Shown here: in pieces, positions 19,637 to 28,993 of the stretch
Position numbering within the stretch: the first letter of the stretch is position 1
Layout: each line of letters opens with the position of its first letter
The notes under the pieces: generated by a model
Databases searched by the model: none
The model's input: only the letters and a program-made list of their open reading frames with translations
Told to the model about the DNA's origin: nothing
DNA from: Iodidimonas nitroreducens
Lineage (GTDB): Bacteria; Pseudomonadota; Alphaproteobacteria; Sphingomonadales; Rhodothalassiaceae
Direction: 5' to 3'
Length of the DNA stretch: 64,000 bases
Assembly: GCA_000710935.1 (NCBI GenBank)
Contig: BAYV01000015.1
Span: 168,801-232,800, forward strand
Position numbers and translations under genes: made by a program

Positions 19637-21142
19637 TCAAAGCTCGAAGCTGATGCCTTGGGCCAAAGGCAACTGAGTGGAATAATTCACCGTGGAGGTT
19701 TGCCGACGCATATAAACCCGCCACGCATCAGAGCCCGATTCGCGGCCCCCGCCGGTCTCTTTCTCGCCGCCAAAAGCGCCGCCGATTTCAGCGCCCGAGG
19801 TGCCGATATTGATATTGGCAATCCCGCAATCCGATCCAGTGGCGGACAGATAAAGCTCGGCCTCGCGCACATCATTGCTGAACAAAGCCGATGATAAACC
19901 CTGCGACACCGCATTTTGCAAGGCAATCGCCGCATCGAAATCATCATATTTCACCGCATATAAAATGGGGGCGAAGGTTTCATCCATCATCACCCCTTTT
20001 TGAGCGGGCATTTCAACAATCGCCGGGCGCGCATAAAAGGCATCGGGATAGCGATCGGCCAGCACACGCCCCCCGCCCTCAACCACGCCGCCTTCGGCCC
20101 GGGCGCGCTCAAGGGCTTTGTCCATGGCATTGAGCGCCGCCTCATCGATCAGCGGCCCCACCAGCGCGCCTTCCAGGGGATTGCCCACCGTCACCCGCTC
20201 GAAAGCCGCCTTCAGCCGGGGCATCAGATCATCATAGATGCTGCGATGAATGATCAGCCTGCGGGTGGATGTGCAGCGCTGACCCGCCGTGCCCACGGCC
20301 CCGAACACGATCGCCCGCACCGCCAGATCAAGATCCGCCGACGGGGCGACGATGATCGCATTATTGCCGCCCAATTCCAAAAGGCAGCGGCCAAAGCGGC
20401 TGGCCACCCTTGGCGCCACCTTGCGCCCCATGGCACAGGAGCCGGTGGCTGAAATCAGCGGCACCCGGGGATCATCCACCAAAGCTTCGCCAATATCGGC
20501 CGCCCCGATCACAATCTGCGACAAGCCATCGGGGGCCGCCCCGAATTTGGCGGCAGCGCGCAAAAACAGGGCTTGGCAGGCCAAAGCAGTGAACGGCGTT
20601 TTTTCGGATGGTTTCCATAAAACCGGATCGCCACACACCAAAGCCAATGCCGTATTCCATGACCAGACGGCGACCGGGAAATTAAAGGCGGAAATCACCC
20701 CCACGGGGCCAAGCGGCTGCCAGTTTTCGCGCATGGCATGGCCGGGCCGTTCCGAGGCAATGGTCAAGCCATAAAGCTGGCGCGACAGGCCCACGGCGAA
20801 ATCGCAGATATCGATCATTTCCTGCACTTCGCCCTTGCCTTCTTCAAGGATCTTGCCGTTTTCCACGCTCACCAACCGCCCCAGCGCATCCTTGTGGGCG
20901 CGCAATTCTTCGCCCAGAAGCCGCACCAACTCGCCTCGCTGGGGCCCCGGCATCTGCCGCCAGATGGCAAAGGCTTCCACCGCCTTCCCCACTTTCTCAG
21001 CCACGGATTGGGGGCTATCCATCTTCACATGACCAATCAGGCTTCCATCGATGGGGCTGGTGACCGCCAAAGTTCCGGCCTGATCACCAGAATGATCCAA
21101 TGGCCCCAGATGCAGGGATGAAAAAAGCTCTTTGATCGTCAT
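19637..21142 (-). CDS. amaB: ALDH7-type aldehyde dehydrogenase (piperideine-6-carboxylate / aminoadipate-semialdehyde dehydrogenase)
   Basis: A 501-residue aldehyde dehydrogenase. The catalytic cysteine is C290 in GTAGQRCTSTRR, and the general base E256 is in LLELGGNN. NAD-binding is marked by AFNFPVAVWSWNTALALVCG. ELGGNNAIIV, GQRCTSTRRL and the GGVVEGGGRVL segment are typical of the ALDH7 (antiquitin/AmaB) branch, which oxidises alpha-aminoadipate semialdehyde to alpha-aminoadipate. GGAGA precedes the start. The lysine 6-dehydrogenase-like gene at the head of the same leftward run supports the lysine role. Confidence 0.85.
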   Translation of the reverse strand: MTIKELFSSLHLGPLDHSGDQAGTLAVTSPIDGSLIGHVKMDSPQSVAEKVGKAVEAFAIWRQMPGPQRGELVRLLGEELRAHKDALGRLVSVENGKILEEGKGEVQEMIDICDFAVGLSRQLYGLTIASERPGHAMRENWQPLGPVGVISAFNFPVAVWSWNTALALVCGDPVLWKPSEKTPFTALACQALFLRAAAKFGAAPDGLSQIVIGAADIGEALVDDPRVPLISATGSCAMGRKVAPRVASRFGRCLLELGGNNAIIVAPSADLDLAVRAIVFGAVGTAGQRCTSTRRLIIHRSIYDDLMPRLKAAFERVTVGNPLEGALVGPLIDEAALNAMDKALERARAEGGVVEGGGRVLADRYPDAFYARPAIVEMPAQKGVMMDETFAPILYAVKYDDFDAAIALQNAVSQGLSSALFSNDVREAELYLSATGSDCGIANINIGTSGAEIGGAFGGEKETGGGRESGSDAWRVYMRRQTSTVNYSTQLPLAQGISFEL

Positions 21143-21197
21143 GGGGATTGTCTCCGTTTAATGGTTTTATTCTGCGCCGGTATGGCGGTGAAAAATG

Positions 21198-22901
21198 TCA
21201 GGCACGGCCAAGGTTTGAAAGCCGGGCGGTGGGGCTGATCGCTTCCCTGTCCACCCTGATTTCGATCAAAGCCGGGCCATCCGTTGCCCGAGCGCGGGCC
21301 AAAGCGGGGGCAAAATCATCGCTGTGTTCCACCAGAAATCCTTCCATCCCAAAGGATCGGGCATAGGCCACGAAATCGGGATTGCTGAGATCGGTGCCGC
21401 TTACCCGCCCGGGATAATGGCGTTCCTGATGCATCCGAATGGTGCCATAAAAGCCATTATTGAGCACTAAAAACACCAGCTTTGCCTGATAGCGCACCGC
21501 CGTGGCCAATTCATTGCCGCTCATCAAAAAGCAGCCATCGCCCGCCACCGATATCACCGGGCGATCTCGGTGCACAAGGGCGGCGGCGATGCCCGCTGGC
21601 ACCGCATAGCCCATGGCCCCGGATGTGGGGGCAAGCTGGGTGCGAAAGCCGCGATATTCAAAAAAACGATGCAAAAAGGCGGCATAATTGCCCGCCCCAT
21701 TGGTGATGATCGCATCATCGGGCAAAGCCGCCCGCAAATGCCCATAAAGGGCGGCCAACTGCACCCCGCCCGGATTGGAAACGGGGGCCCTCCAGGCCCG
21801 CTCCTGCGCTTTGTTCAAAGCCCCCCAATCCGCCCAACGCCCTGCCACATCCCCTGGCAAGCCTTCATTGGCCAGGGCATCGATAAACAGCCCGGGTGCG
21901 GCATTAATCGCCAGATCAGGCTGATAAACCCGGCCCAATTCTTCGGCCCCGGCATGCACATGCACCATTTTTTGCGCCGGATAAGGCGGTTTCAGGCGGC
22001 GATAGCCATCGGTGGTCATCTCCCCCAAACGGGGGCCGAGAACCAGCAGCAGATCAGCCTTTTGCACATGCGCCACAAGGCCGGGATCAGCGCCTATCCC
22101 CAGATGCCCGGCATAAGCGCTGGAGCGATTATCAACAAGCGACTGGGCGCGAAACGACACCGCCAGCGGAATCCCCGCCTTTTCCGCAAACTGCCGCAAT
22201 TGTTTGGCTTCTGGTTCTGTCCAAGGCCCGCCACCCCCTAGAATGAATGGTCGTTTCGCCTGCGAAATAAGTTCGGCCACAGCCTTCACATCATCGGGAT
22301 GGGGGGAGGCCTGCACCGCCTTATGGGCGGGCCGGGATGCTTGAACGCGAGCCTCATGAGGATCAGCCCCGCATTCGGCGCTCAGCACATCTTCGGGCAA
22401 GGCCAAAGCCACCGGCCCCTGACGGCCAGCAAGGGCGGTTGACCACGCGCGGCCCACATATTCAGTCATGCGGGAAGGCTCACCCACCTCGCCGGTCCAT
22501 TTCGTCACTTCCGACAGAAAGCGGCGATAATCGATTTCCTGAAAGGCTTCGCGGTCGATCATCTGCCGCGCCACCTGCCCGATGAACAGCATCATCGGGG
22601 TGGAATCCTGAAAAGCGGTGTGCAGGCCAATGCTGGCATGGGTCGCCCCCGGACCCCGGGTGACAAAGGCAAGGCCGGGCTGCCCCGTCAGCTTGCCATA
22701 GGCTTCAGCCATATTGGCGGCGGCCGCTTCATGGCGGCAGGTGATGAAGGGCAGACGATCCTGCTGATCATAAAGGGCATCGAGCACGGCCAGATAGCTT
22801 TCGCCGGGCACGCCAAAAGCCATGCGCGCGCCCCGGCTGATCAGAGCATCGACCAGAAGGCGCGCCCCGGTGGTCATGCTGTCATCAGGGTTCGATGTCA
22901 T
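21198..22901 (-). CDS. ThDP-dependent enzyme of the acetolactate synthase-like group
   Basis: A 567-residue protein with the three-domain layout of the acetolactate synthase/benzoylformate decarboxylase family. The cofactor-activating glutamate is E58 in TCRHEAAAANMAEAYG. The central domain has ILGGGGPWTEPEAK. The C-terminal ThDP motif runs from GDG (454-456) to NN (481-482). It is of the general biosynthetic-like type without an obvious regulatory partner gene. It lies 14 bp after the lysine dehydrogenase-like gene and 55 bp before the ALDH7 gene, so it is probably cotranscribed with them. Its substrate is unknown; a 2-oxo acid derived from lysine breakdown would fit the context, which is inference. 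Confidence 0.85.
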   Translation of the reverse strand: MTSNPDDSMTTGARLLVDALISRGARMAFGVPGESYLAVLDALYDQQDRLPFITCRHEAAAANMAEAYGKLTGQPGLAFVTRGPGATHASIGLHTAFQDSTPMMLFIGQVARQMIDREAFQEIDYRRFLSEVTKWTGEVGEPSRMTEYVGRAWSTALAGRQGPVALALPEDVLSAECGADPHEARVQASRPAHKAVQASPHPDDVKAVAELISQAKRPFILGGGGPWTEPEAKQLRQFAEKAGIPLAVSFRAQSLVDNRSSAYAGHLGIGADPGLVAHVQKADLLLVLGPRLGEMTTDGYRRLKPPYPAQKMVHVHAGAEELGRVYQPDLAINAAPGLFIDALANEGLPGDVAGRWADWGALNKAQERAWRAPVSNPGGVQLAALYGHLRAALPDDAIITNGAGNYAAFLHRFFEYRGFRTQLAPTSGAMGYAVPAGIAAALVHRDRPVISVAGDGCFLMSGNELATAVRYQAKLVFLVLNNGFYGTIRMHQERHYPGRVSGTDLSNPDFVAYARSFGMEGFLVEHSDDFAPALARARATDGPALIEIRVDREAISPTARLSNLGRA

Positions 22902-22915
22902 GAAACTTTGCCCCT

Positions 22916-24037
22916 TCAGGCCACCGCCGCCCCGGCATGGGCATCGGCAACATTAGGCTGATCAAGGGCATAATGGCAGCCAAATCGATTGGCAAGGAAC
23001 TGATCGAGGCCAATATCTTCCTGTTTCACAAAGCCCTTTTGGGCAATTTTTCCCTGCGCCAAAAGATCGAGAACCGCGCAGATGCCCGCCGCTGTGGTGA
23101 TCTGAATCCCGCTCCACACCCGTCCGCCCAAGGCATGGGCATAAATCTTTTGCGCATGGCTTTCCTGCATGAAACGGCCATCCCTTTGCCCTGATACGGT
23201 GACAAAGATCAGCACCACATCCTGCATCGTCACCGGGATCGCATGTTCAAAAATCTGCTTTAAAAGCCCCTGATTTTCCGCCAGCCGCAAATCCTGCAAC
23301 AGCATCTTCACCAGATCCCGATGACCGGGATAGCGCACCGTGCGATAATTGAGATATTGCACCTTGCCGGCCAGTGTTTCGGCCAAAGTGCCCAGCCCGC
23401 CCGAGGTATTGAAGGCTTCGTAATTCACCCCATCCAGAGAAAAATGCTCGATTTCCTCTAAAGGCGGCACCTCGCGCATCGCGCCATTCACCACCGCTTC
23501 GCAAGGATTGCAATATTCATTGATCAGGCCATCGGTTGACCATGTGAGATTATATTGCAAGGCATTGGTGGGATATTTCGGCAAGGCCCCCACCCGCATC
23601 TGCACGCTGTGGAGGCTATCGAAACGCCGCGCCAGATCATGGGCAACGATGGAAATAAAGCCCGGAGCCAGGCCGCATTGGGGAATGAAGGCGGTGGCCG
23701 CCCCTTCAGCCAAAGCCTTGATCGCCCGGGTGCTGGCCACATCTTCGGTGAGATCAAGATAATGGCAGCCCGATTGCCCGGCCACATCGCCAATCAGGGG
23801 ATTGAGATGATAGGGCATCGCCGACATCACCGCAAAGCAGCCCGCCATGGCCGCCGCCAAATCCTTGGGATCGGTGCAATCCACGATCTGGGTGCTGATC
23901 CGCCCCGAAGGCAGGATGCGCGCCAAGGCCGCCGCATCGCGATCGGCCACACGCACCTGATAATCACCACTTTCCGCCAGCATGATGGCGATCATTGCAC
24001 CGATCTTACCCGCCCCCAGCAAAAGAATCTGCTTCAT
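22916..24037 (-). CDS. Lysine 6-dehydrogenase-like protein (saccharopine dehydrogenase superfamily)
   Basis: A 373-residue protein with the nucleotide-binding motif GAGKIG at 8-13. HYLDLTEDVASTRA, FIPQCGLAPGFIS and YNLTWSTDGLINEYCNPCEA are hallmarks of the single-polypeptide lysine 6-dehydrogenase/saccharopine reductase superfamily. My reading is that it deaminates the epsilon carbon of L-lysine to aminoadipate semialdehyde, which cyclises to piperideine-6-carboxylate. That is the substrate of the ALDH7 enzyme two genes downstream. A true saccharopine dehydrogenase is the main alternative, but no partner lysine-ketoglutarate reductase is present here. Confidence 0.82.
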   Translation of the reverse strand: MKQILLLGAGKIGAMIAIMLAESGDYQVRVADRDAAALARILPSGRISTQIVDCTDPKDLAAAMAGCFAVMSAMPYHLNPLIGDVAGQSGCHYLDLTEDVASTRAIKALAEGAATAFIPQCGLAPGFISIVAHDLARRFDSLHSVQMRVGALPKYPTNALQYNLTWSTDGLINEYCNPCEAVVNGAMREVPPLEEIEHFSLDGVNYEAFNTSGGLGTLAETLAGKVQYLNYRTVRYPGHRDLVKMLLQDLRLAENQGLLKQIFEHAIPVTMQDVVLIFVTVSGQRDGRFMQESHAQKIYAHALGGRVWSGIQITTAAGICAVLDLLAQGKIAQKGFVKQEDIGLDQFLANRFGCHYALDQPNVADAHAGAAVA

Positions 24038-24179
24038 TTTGTGCTCCCGAATGCATGGGGATCATCATCGCTTTTACGGTTTATCAATGATCCCGCCCCA
24101 AAGATTATCAAGATTATATAGACAGCCTTGATACGCTGCCCCTGACAACTTTGTGAACCCCTGATTTAGGCTTATCTGT

Positions 24180-24248
24180 GCACAGGCGATTTCACTTCTG
24201 CACAAGATGTCTTATATGCAGTTTGAAACCAAGATCTTGTGCCTGTGC
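24180..24248 (+). promoter_or_regulatory. Nested inverted repeats in the spacer before the MBL hydrolase
   Basis: GCACAAGAT (24200-24208) is the perfect inverse of ATCTTGTGC (24234-24242), with a 25-nt loop. An outer pair GCACAGGC (24180-24187) / GCCTGTGC (24241-24248) shares the right arm. This gives two mutually exclusive pairings, or one stem with a bulge. It lies 78 bp upstream of the rightward GTG start at 24326. It may be an operator or a structured leader; the rest of the 288-bp spacer shows nothing else. Confidence 0.45.
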
Positions 24249-24325
24249 TTGATGGCAAGGCATAAGGAGCCCCAAGCCCGAAGCAATCGGGCGGAACAGT
24301 AAAAAATAGGAAGAGTCAAAAGTCA

Positions 24326-25231
24326 GTGCCTCCCAAATTCAATCGTGATTTTGACATCCCCTATGGCATCGCCATCGATATTGCGCCCGGTATCAGCCGT
24401 GTTCTTGCCAATAATCCCAAGGATTATACCTTCAAAGGGACCAACAGCTTTCTGATCGGCAGGAAGGAACTGGCGATCATCGATCCCGGTCCGCTGCTCG
24501 AAAGCCATATCGATGCGCTGATCAAAGCCATTGGCGGGCGCCCGGTGTGCGCCATTCTGGTCACCCACAGCCATGCCGATCATTCCCCGGCAGCGCAGGT
24601 TTTAAGCGAAAAATGCGGTGCCCCGGTCATGGGCCATCGTCCCCTTGATCCGGCCATCGCCGCCCTCACCGAAGAAGATGTGGATCTGGAATTTTCCCCC
24701 GATCGCGCCCTTGGCGATGGCGATGAAATCGCGGTGGATGGGCGGATCATCCGGGCCGTTCACACGCCCGGGCATTTCCCCAATCATTTGTGCTATGCCC
24801 TTGATGATGATCGCATTCTTTTTTCCGGCGATCAGGTGATGGGCTGGTCCACCACCGTCATCTCGCCGCCCCTTGGCAATCTGGAACATTATCTTGCCTC
24901 CCTTGATCGCCTGCTGGGCCGCGATGATCGGCTCTATCTGCCAAGCCATGGGCCGCAGATCGATGATCCGCATCCTTATGTGCGGGATTTGATCCGCCAT
25001 CGCCATCATCGCGAACAGCAGATCATCACCTGCCTTGCCAAGGGCTGCACTACGCCGGATGCGATTGTTGCGGATATTTATGAAGGTCTGTCGCCACGGC
25101 TGGAACAGGCGGCAGCGCAATCGGTGCAGGCGCATCTGGATTATCTGGCGGCGCGCGGGCTGATCAATCCTGATCATTCCCATCAATTGCAGGAACTACA
25201 GGCGGCGATTGCAAGCCCGCTGGCGTCATGA
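24326..25231 (+). CDS. Metallo-beta-lactamase-fold hydrolase (LACTB2-like)
   Basis: A 301-residue protein starting with GTG. The metal-binding signature THSHADHSPAA places H81, H83, D85 and H86. Further ligands follow in VHTPGHFPNH and LPSHGPQ. A C-terminal winged-helix-like region (about 225-295) is typical of the LACTB2/ribonuclease-type MBL proteins. Possible activities include a single-strand ribonuclease or a thioesterase; the sequence does not decide. AGGAAGAG lies upstream. The stop overlaps the start of the next gene by 4 bp (ATGA), so translation is coupled. Confidence 0.88.
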   Translation: MPPKFNRDFDIPYGIAIDIAPGISRVLANNPKDYTFKGTNSFLIGRKELAIIDPGPLLESHIDALIKAIGGRPVCAILVTHSHADHSPAAQVLSEKCGAPVMGHRPLDPAIAALTEEDVDLEFSPDRALGDGDEIAVDGRIIRAVHTPGHFPNHLCYALDDDRILFSGDQVMGWSTTVISPPLGNLEHYLASLDRLLGRDDRLYLPSHGPQIDDPHPYVRDLIRHRHHREQQIITCLAKGCTTPDAIVADIYEGLSPRLEQAAAQSVQAHLDYLAARGLINPDHSHQLQELQAAIASPLAS

Positions 25232-26163
25232 CCCGATCCGCCCGGAGCCGAGGCTGGCGCAGCGCCGGAAAGATCGCCCTGCTGATCGCTGGCGTTTTAG
25301 GTATTCTGGGTGGCGTTTATGCCTGCGCCTCGCCACCGGGCATTTCATCTGCGCGCGTGGCATGGGATGCCACGCCTTTGGGATATAGTGCCGAAATTGG
25401 CGGCGAAACCCCGCAAATCATCAGGATCAACGGCTATGCTGCTGGCCCGAATGATGGACGCGCGGTGATATTGGTGCATGGCACACCGGGCTCGGCCAAG
25501 GTTTGGAAAGACTTCATCCAATATGCCGAGGATCAGCCCCGGGCGAAAAATCTGCGCTTCATCACCATCGATCGCCCCGGCTTTGGAGAGAGCGAGCCCA
25601 AGGGGGCCATGGTCTCGCTCAAGGATCAGGCCGCCGCTCTCGCCCCGCTTTTGGTTGCCGAAAATGGCCAAAAGCCGATCATGAAGCCAATCATTTTAGG
25701 CCACAGCCTGGGCGGGCCGGTGGCGGCGCGGGCCGGGCTTGATTATCCCGATGCGGTGGGGGGGCTGGTGCTCGCCGCCGGGGCCTTTGATCCCGATCTC
25801 GAAAAAGTGTATGCGATCCAGTATCTTGGCGATAGTTTTCTGCTGTCATGGGCTTTGCCCCGCGCCCTTAAAAATGCCAATCGCGAATTGATCGCCCTCA
25901 AGGCCGAATTAAAAGAATTGGCTTTGGGCCTGCCCCAACTCACAACCCCCACCATCATGGTCCATGGCACCGATGATGATCTGGTGCCTTATGACAATGT
26001 GGCCTTTCTGCGCCGCATGATCGATCCGGCGCTGCCCTTCAAGCTGATGCGAATCGATGAAGGCGACCATTTCCTGCCATGGAATGCCAAAGAAACCCTG
26101 CTTGAAGCCATTCTTGATCTTGATCAGCAGCTTCGAGCCAGTGACCCGCTCCCTGCCCTGTGA
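25228..26163 (+). CDS. Alpha/beta hydrolase, probably membrane-anchored
   Basis: A 311-residue hydrolase. The N-terminus is basic, then hydrophobic (15-33). VYACAS resembles a lipobox with Cys 33, so it may be a lipoprotein of the inner or outer membrane. The oxyanion region is VHGTPGSAKVW and the nucleophile is S160 in LGHSLGGPVAAR. VHGTDDDLVP and EGDHF supply the acid and histidine. The substrate is unknown. It overlaps the MBL gene by 4 bp and is convergent with folA, 10 bp away. Confidence 0.85.
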   Translation: MTRSARSRGWRSAGKIALLIAGVLGILGGVYACASPPGISSARVAWDATPLGYSAEIGGETPQIIRINGYAAGPNDGRAVILVHGTPGSAKVWKDFIQYAEDQPRAKNLRFITIDRPGFGESEPKGAMVSLKDQAAALAPLLVAENGQKPIMKPIILGHSLGGPVAARAGLDYPDAVGGLVLAAGAFDPDLEKVYAIQYLGDSFLLSWALPRALKNANRELIALKAELKELALGLPQLTTPTIMVHGTDDDLVPYDNVAFLRRMIDPALPFKLMRIDEGDHFLPWNAKETLLEAILDLDQQLRASDPLPAL

Positions 26164-26173
26164 TTCAAAAAAA

Positions 26174-26671
26174 TCAGGCTCTTTCCAGCTCGATGAAGGA
26201 ATAGGCCGGTTGGCCATCGCTGGCGGGATGATCCTCGCGCCCAATTTCGCGCCATTCTTCGCGCGATAAAGCGGGAAAAATCGCATCACCTGTATAAACC
26301 CCATGCACACGGGTGAGATAGATGCGATCCGCCCGATCCAGAAAGGCCCGATAAATTTCCGCGCCGCCGATGATCATCACCTCGGGGCAGGAATCGGCAA
26401 GATCGAGGGCCGCATCAGGGCTGTGGGCCAGCAGGATATCGGGATGAACATCCGCCATTATTTGCCGGGTGATCACAATATTTTTGCGCCCCGCTAAGGG
26501 CTTGCCAATCGATTCGTGGGTTTTGCGGCCCATGATCACCGGTTTCCCCATGGTCAACTGGCGAAAATGGCGCAAATCCGGCGGCAGGTGCCATGGCATC
26601 CGGCCTTGATCGCCAATCACGCCATTTTCGGCGGCGGCTACAATCAGTGATAATCTTGCCAAGGGGCGCAC
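26174..26671 (-). CDS. folA: Dihydrofolate reductase
   Basis: A 165-residue protein of normal length. ENGVIGDQGRMPWHLPPDLRHF holds the substrate loop and active-site region, KPVIMGRKTHESIGKPLAGR the NADPH site, and EVMIIGGAEIYRAFL the conserved GG motif. It reduces dihydrofolate to tetrahydrofolate with NADPH. thyA lies 1.3 kb to the right on the same strand with an opposite-strand hydrolase between, so the usual thyA-folA pair is present but interrupted. The first Met is kept because the motif begins within 10 residues. Confidence 0.94.
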   Translation of the reverse strand: MRPLARLSLIVAAAENGVIGDQGRMPWHLPPDLRHFRQLTMGKPVIMGRKTHESIGKPLAGRKNIVITRQIMADVHPDILLAHSPDAALDLADSCPEVMIIGGAEIYRAFLDRADRIYLTRVHGVYTGDAIFPALSREEWREIGREDHPASDGQPAYSFIELERA

Positions 26672-26731
26672 TTCCTGCTTTTCTTGGGGCCTTCATTTTT
26701 CATCGATAACCCCGCTCGATCAGGATTTTCC

Positions 26732-27550
26732 ATGCTCAAACGACTGCTCATTGCTTTTATCGCCCTGTTTTTCCTGAGTGGAGCCTCGGGCTATGGTTTG
26801 CATCTTTATTACAAGGATCGCATTTTCAATCCATCCCCTGATCGCGCCGATGTCGAAAAATCGCCTTTTCCGGTCGAGGTCATCACCATCAAAACCGCCG
26901 ATGGGCTGGATTTGCAATCCTGGTGGAGCCCGCCTCGCGATGGCATGGCCAGCATTTTATATCTGCATGGAAATTCCAAGAGCATCGGCAGCTATCTGCG
27001 GGGCACCGCCCCCCTTGTGGCGGCTGGCTATGGCGTTTTGATGCTGGAATATCGCGGCTATGGCGGCAATCCGGGCGCTTTATCCGATGATGGCTTCCTC
27101 ATCGATGCCCATAGCGCCCTTGATTGGATGGAAGCCCGGGGCATCGCCTCATCGGATGTGCATGTTTATGGCTATTCTTTGGGAACCGGGGTGGCGGTAC
27201 CTTTGGCGGCACAGCGCGATGTGGCTTCGGTGGTCCTGGCTGCCCCCTTCGCCTCCATCGCCGAAATGGGCTATGATCAGTTCCCCCGCTGGTTTGTTGA
27301 TGCCCTGCTCACGGATCGCTTCGATTCCATTGGCCATATCAAGGATGTAACGGAACCGGTGCTGATCTTGCATGGCAGCGATGATCAAACCGTGCCCGCC
27401 CATCAATCGGTCAGGCTTGCTGCAGCGGGGCATGACAATATCACCCGCCATGTGATCGATGGCGCGGGCCATGGCTGGGATCTTTTCGAGCCGCGCGGCC
27501 ATGCGCTGATCCTGCGCTTTTATGAATCGCTGGCCGCCGCTTCGTCCTGA
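26732..27550 (+). CDS. Membrane-anchored alpha/beta hydrolase (BEM46/ABHD13-like)
   Basis: 272 residues when started at MLKRLLIAFIALFF (26732), where AGGA lies 7 bp upstream. An upstream in-frame ATG at 26684 overlaps the divergent folA region and adds no recognisable sequence. One N-terminal membrane anchor (2-22) is followed by the hydrolase domain: YLHGNSKSIGSYL, LEYRGYGGNPG, nucleophile in YGYSLGTGVAV, then LHGSDDQTVP and GAGHGWD completing the triad. The ordering matches the BEM46-like family, whose bacterial substrates are unknown. Confidence 0.86.
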   Translation: MLKRLLIAFIALFFLSGASGYGLHLYYKDRIFNPSPDRADVEKSPFPVEVITIKTADGLDLQSWWSPPRDGMASILYLHGNSKSIGSYLRGTAPLVAAGYGVLMLEYRGYGGNPGALSDDGFLIDAHSALDWMEARGIASSDVHVYGYSLGTGVAVPLAAQRDVASVVLAAPFASIAEMGYDQFPRWFVDALLTDRFDSIGHIKDVTEPVLILHGSDDQTVPAHQSVRLAAAGHDNITRHVIDGAGHGWDLFEPRGHALILRFYESLAAASS

Positions 27551-27562
27551 GAAACGATCAAA

Positions 27563-27589
27563 AGCCACCCTCATTCATTGATAGTGGCT
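27563..27589 (-). terminator. Weak bidirectional hairpin between convergent genes
   Basis: AGCCAC (27563-27568) pairs with GTGGCT (27584-27589) around a 15-nt loop. On the minus strand the stem is followed by TTTTGATC, so it may end the small coiled-coil gene, whose stop codon falls inside it. Its 6-bp stem makes this uncertain. Confidence 0.35.
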
Positions 27590-27859
27590 GCGGGCCTTTT
27601 TCAGGGCCTCGTTCATATCATCAAGGGCCTTTTCCGCCCCTTTGCGCATCTCGTTGAAGGCGCTTTCGCTGGAGCTTTCAAGGCCCTTGATCAGGTCATG
27701 GGCCTTGTCGCGCTGGCGGCGCACCTCATCCACCTGGCGCTTGAAATCTTCTTGCTGGCCTGCCTGAAATTTTCTGGCTTTGGCCTGCAATTTATCCAAT
27801 TCGGCTTCCCATTCATCCAGACTTGCCTTCAGCTTTTCATAAGATGCATTGGGTGCCAT
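27575..27859 (-). CDS. Small coiled-coil protein
   Basis: 94 residues from MAPNASYEKLKASLDEWEAE (27859), preceded by AAGGGG. Longer in-frame starts (27880, 27928) exist but have poorer ribosome sites. Almost the whole chain is charged heptad-like helix (Lys/Glu/Gln-rich, no cysteine, no proline after residue 3), so it should form an extended coiled coil or helical bundle. I do not recognise a defined function; similar small helical proteins are sometimes listed as stress-response proteins. It is leftward, 93 bp downstream of the thyA stop. Confidence 0.7.
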   Translation of the reverse strand: MAPNASYEKLKASLDEWEAELDKLQAKARKFQAGQQEDFKRQVDEVRRQRDKAHDLIKGLESSSESAFNEMRKGAEKALDDMNEALKKARSHYQ

Positions 27860-27952
27860 GGTGCGCCCCTTTCCCTTCATCATGATCCGATGCCATATGA
27901 ACGCCGGGGCGGCAGCAAAAGTTCTCATCTTCGGAAAAATCCGAGCCGTTTT

Positions 27953-28747
27953 TCACACCGCAACCGGTGCCTTGATATGGGGATGGGGGTCATAATCCTT
28001 GAGGATGAAATCCTCATAGCAAAAATCAAACAGGGATGTGCGCGCCTTATTGATCTCCATCCGGGGCAAGGGGCGCGGGGTGCGCAAAAGCTGCGCATCG
28101 GCCTGTTTCAGGTGATTTTTATAAAGATGCGCATCGCCTAAGCTATGGACGAAATCCCCGGGCTCAAGGCCACTGACCTGAGCGATCATCATGGTAAGCA
28201 GGGCATAAGAGGCGATATTGAACGGCACGCCCAAAAACACATCGGCAGAGCGCTGATAAAGCTGGCACGACAAGCGCCCATCGGCGACATAAAATTGAAA
28301 CAGGCAATGGCAGGGCGGCAAGGCCATCTGATCGACATCCGCCGGGTTCCAGGCGCTGACAATCAATCGGCGGCTATCGGGATTGTTTTTGATCGCATCC
28401 ACAACCACGCTGATCTGATCGATCACCCGGCCATCGGCGGCCTCCCATGATCGCCATTGCTTGCCATAAACCGGCCCCAGATCGCCTTTGGCATCGGCCC
28501 ATTCATCCCAGATGCCCACCCCATGATCCTGCAGCCAGCCGATATTGGTATCGCCGCGCAAAAACCACAGCAATTCATAGATGATCGACCGCAGATGCAG
28601 CTTTTTGGTGGTGAGCAGGGGGAAGCCTTCGGCCAGATCAAAGCGCATCTGATGCCCGAAAATCGACAGCGTACCGGTACCGGTGCGATCCTCTTTGTCC
28701 GTCCCTTCGGTGCGGATTTTGCGCAAAAGATCCAGATATTGCTGCAT
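27953..28747 (-). CDS. thyA: Thymidylate synthase ThyA
   Basis: 264 residues from [15 protein letters not shown] (28747), the same length and start as E. coli ThyA; an ATG 27 bp upstream is the alternative. [19 protein letters not shown] binds dUMP phosphate, and the catalytic cysteine is in [32 protein letters not shown] and the C-terminal IKAPVAV complete the family pattern. It methylates dUMP to dTMP with methylene-tetrahydrofolate, giving dihydrofolate for FolA, encoded 1.3 kb to the left. Confidence 0.96.
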   Translation of the reverse strand: MQQYLDLLRKIRTEGTDKEDRTGTGTLSIFGHQMRFDLAEGFPLLTTKKLHLRSIIYELLWFLRGDTNIGWLQDHGVGIWDEWADAKGDLGPVYGKQWRSWEAADGRVIDQISVVVDAIKNNPDSRRLIVSAWNPADVDQMALPPCHCLFQFYVADGRLSCQLYQRSADVFLGVPFNIASYALLTMMIAQVSGLEPGDFVHSLGDAHLYKNHLKQADAQLLRTPRPLPRMEINKARTSLFDFCYEDFILKDYDPHPHIKAPVAV

Positions 28748-28993
28748 GATTTCAATCTCGATTATCTCGGCCATCTCAGCCGCATCCGGGCTTCATACCA
28801 CAAGCACATGTCGAAATAACCCACTCATGCCCCTCAGGCAAGAGCCAGGCTAGGGAGCCCTCGAAAGCCGCTGCCGATGCGGCGGGGAAAAAGGATAAAA
28901 TTTTAATCTCCTTGTTTTTTAACAGGCTTTTAACCCTGAGCACGGATAGTCAGGGTCGATTGAGGGTGCAATCTGAAGGGGCACGACCGCATC

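Noticed and set aside
19023..24037. A defence or toxin-antitoxin island in this region.
   Set aside because: The genes here are metabolic, with codon use like their surroundings and no mobile-element remains.
26684..26731. Start of the hydrolase at 26684.
   Set aside because: The 16 extra residues are not hydrophobic-anchor-like, and 26732 has a ribosome site followed directly by the membrane anchor.
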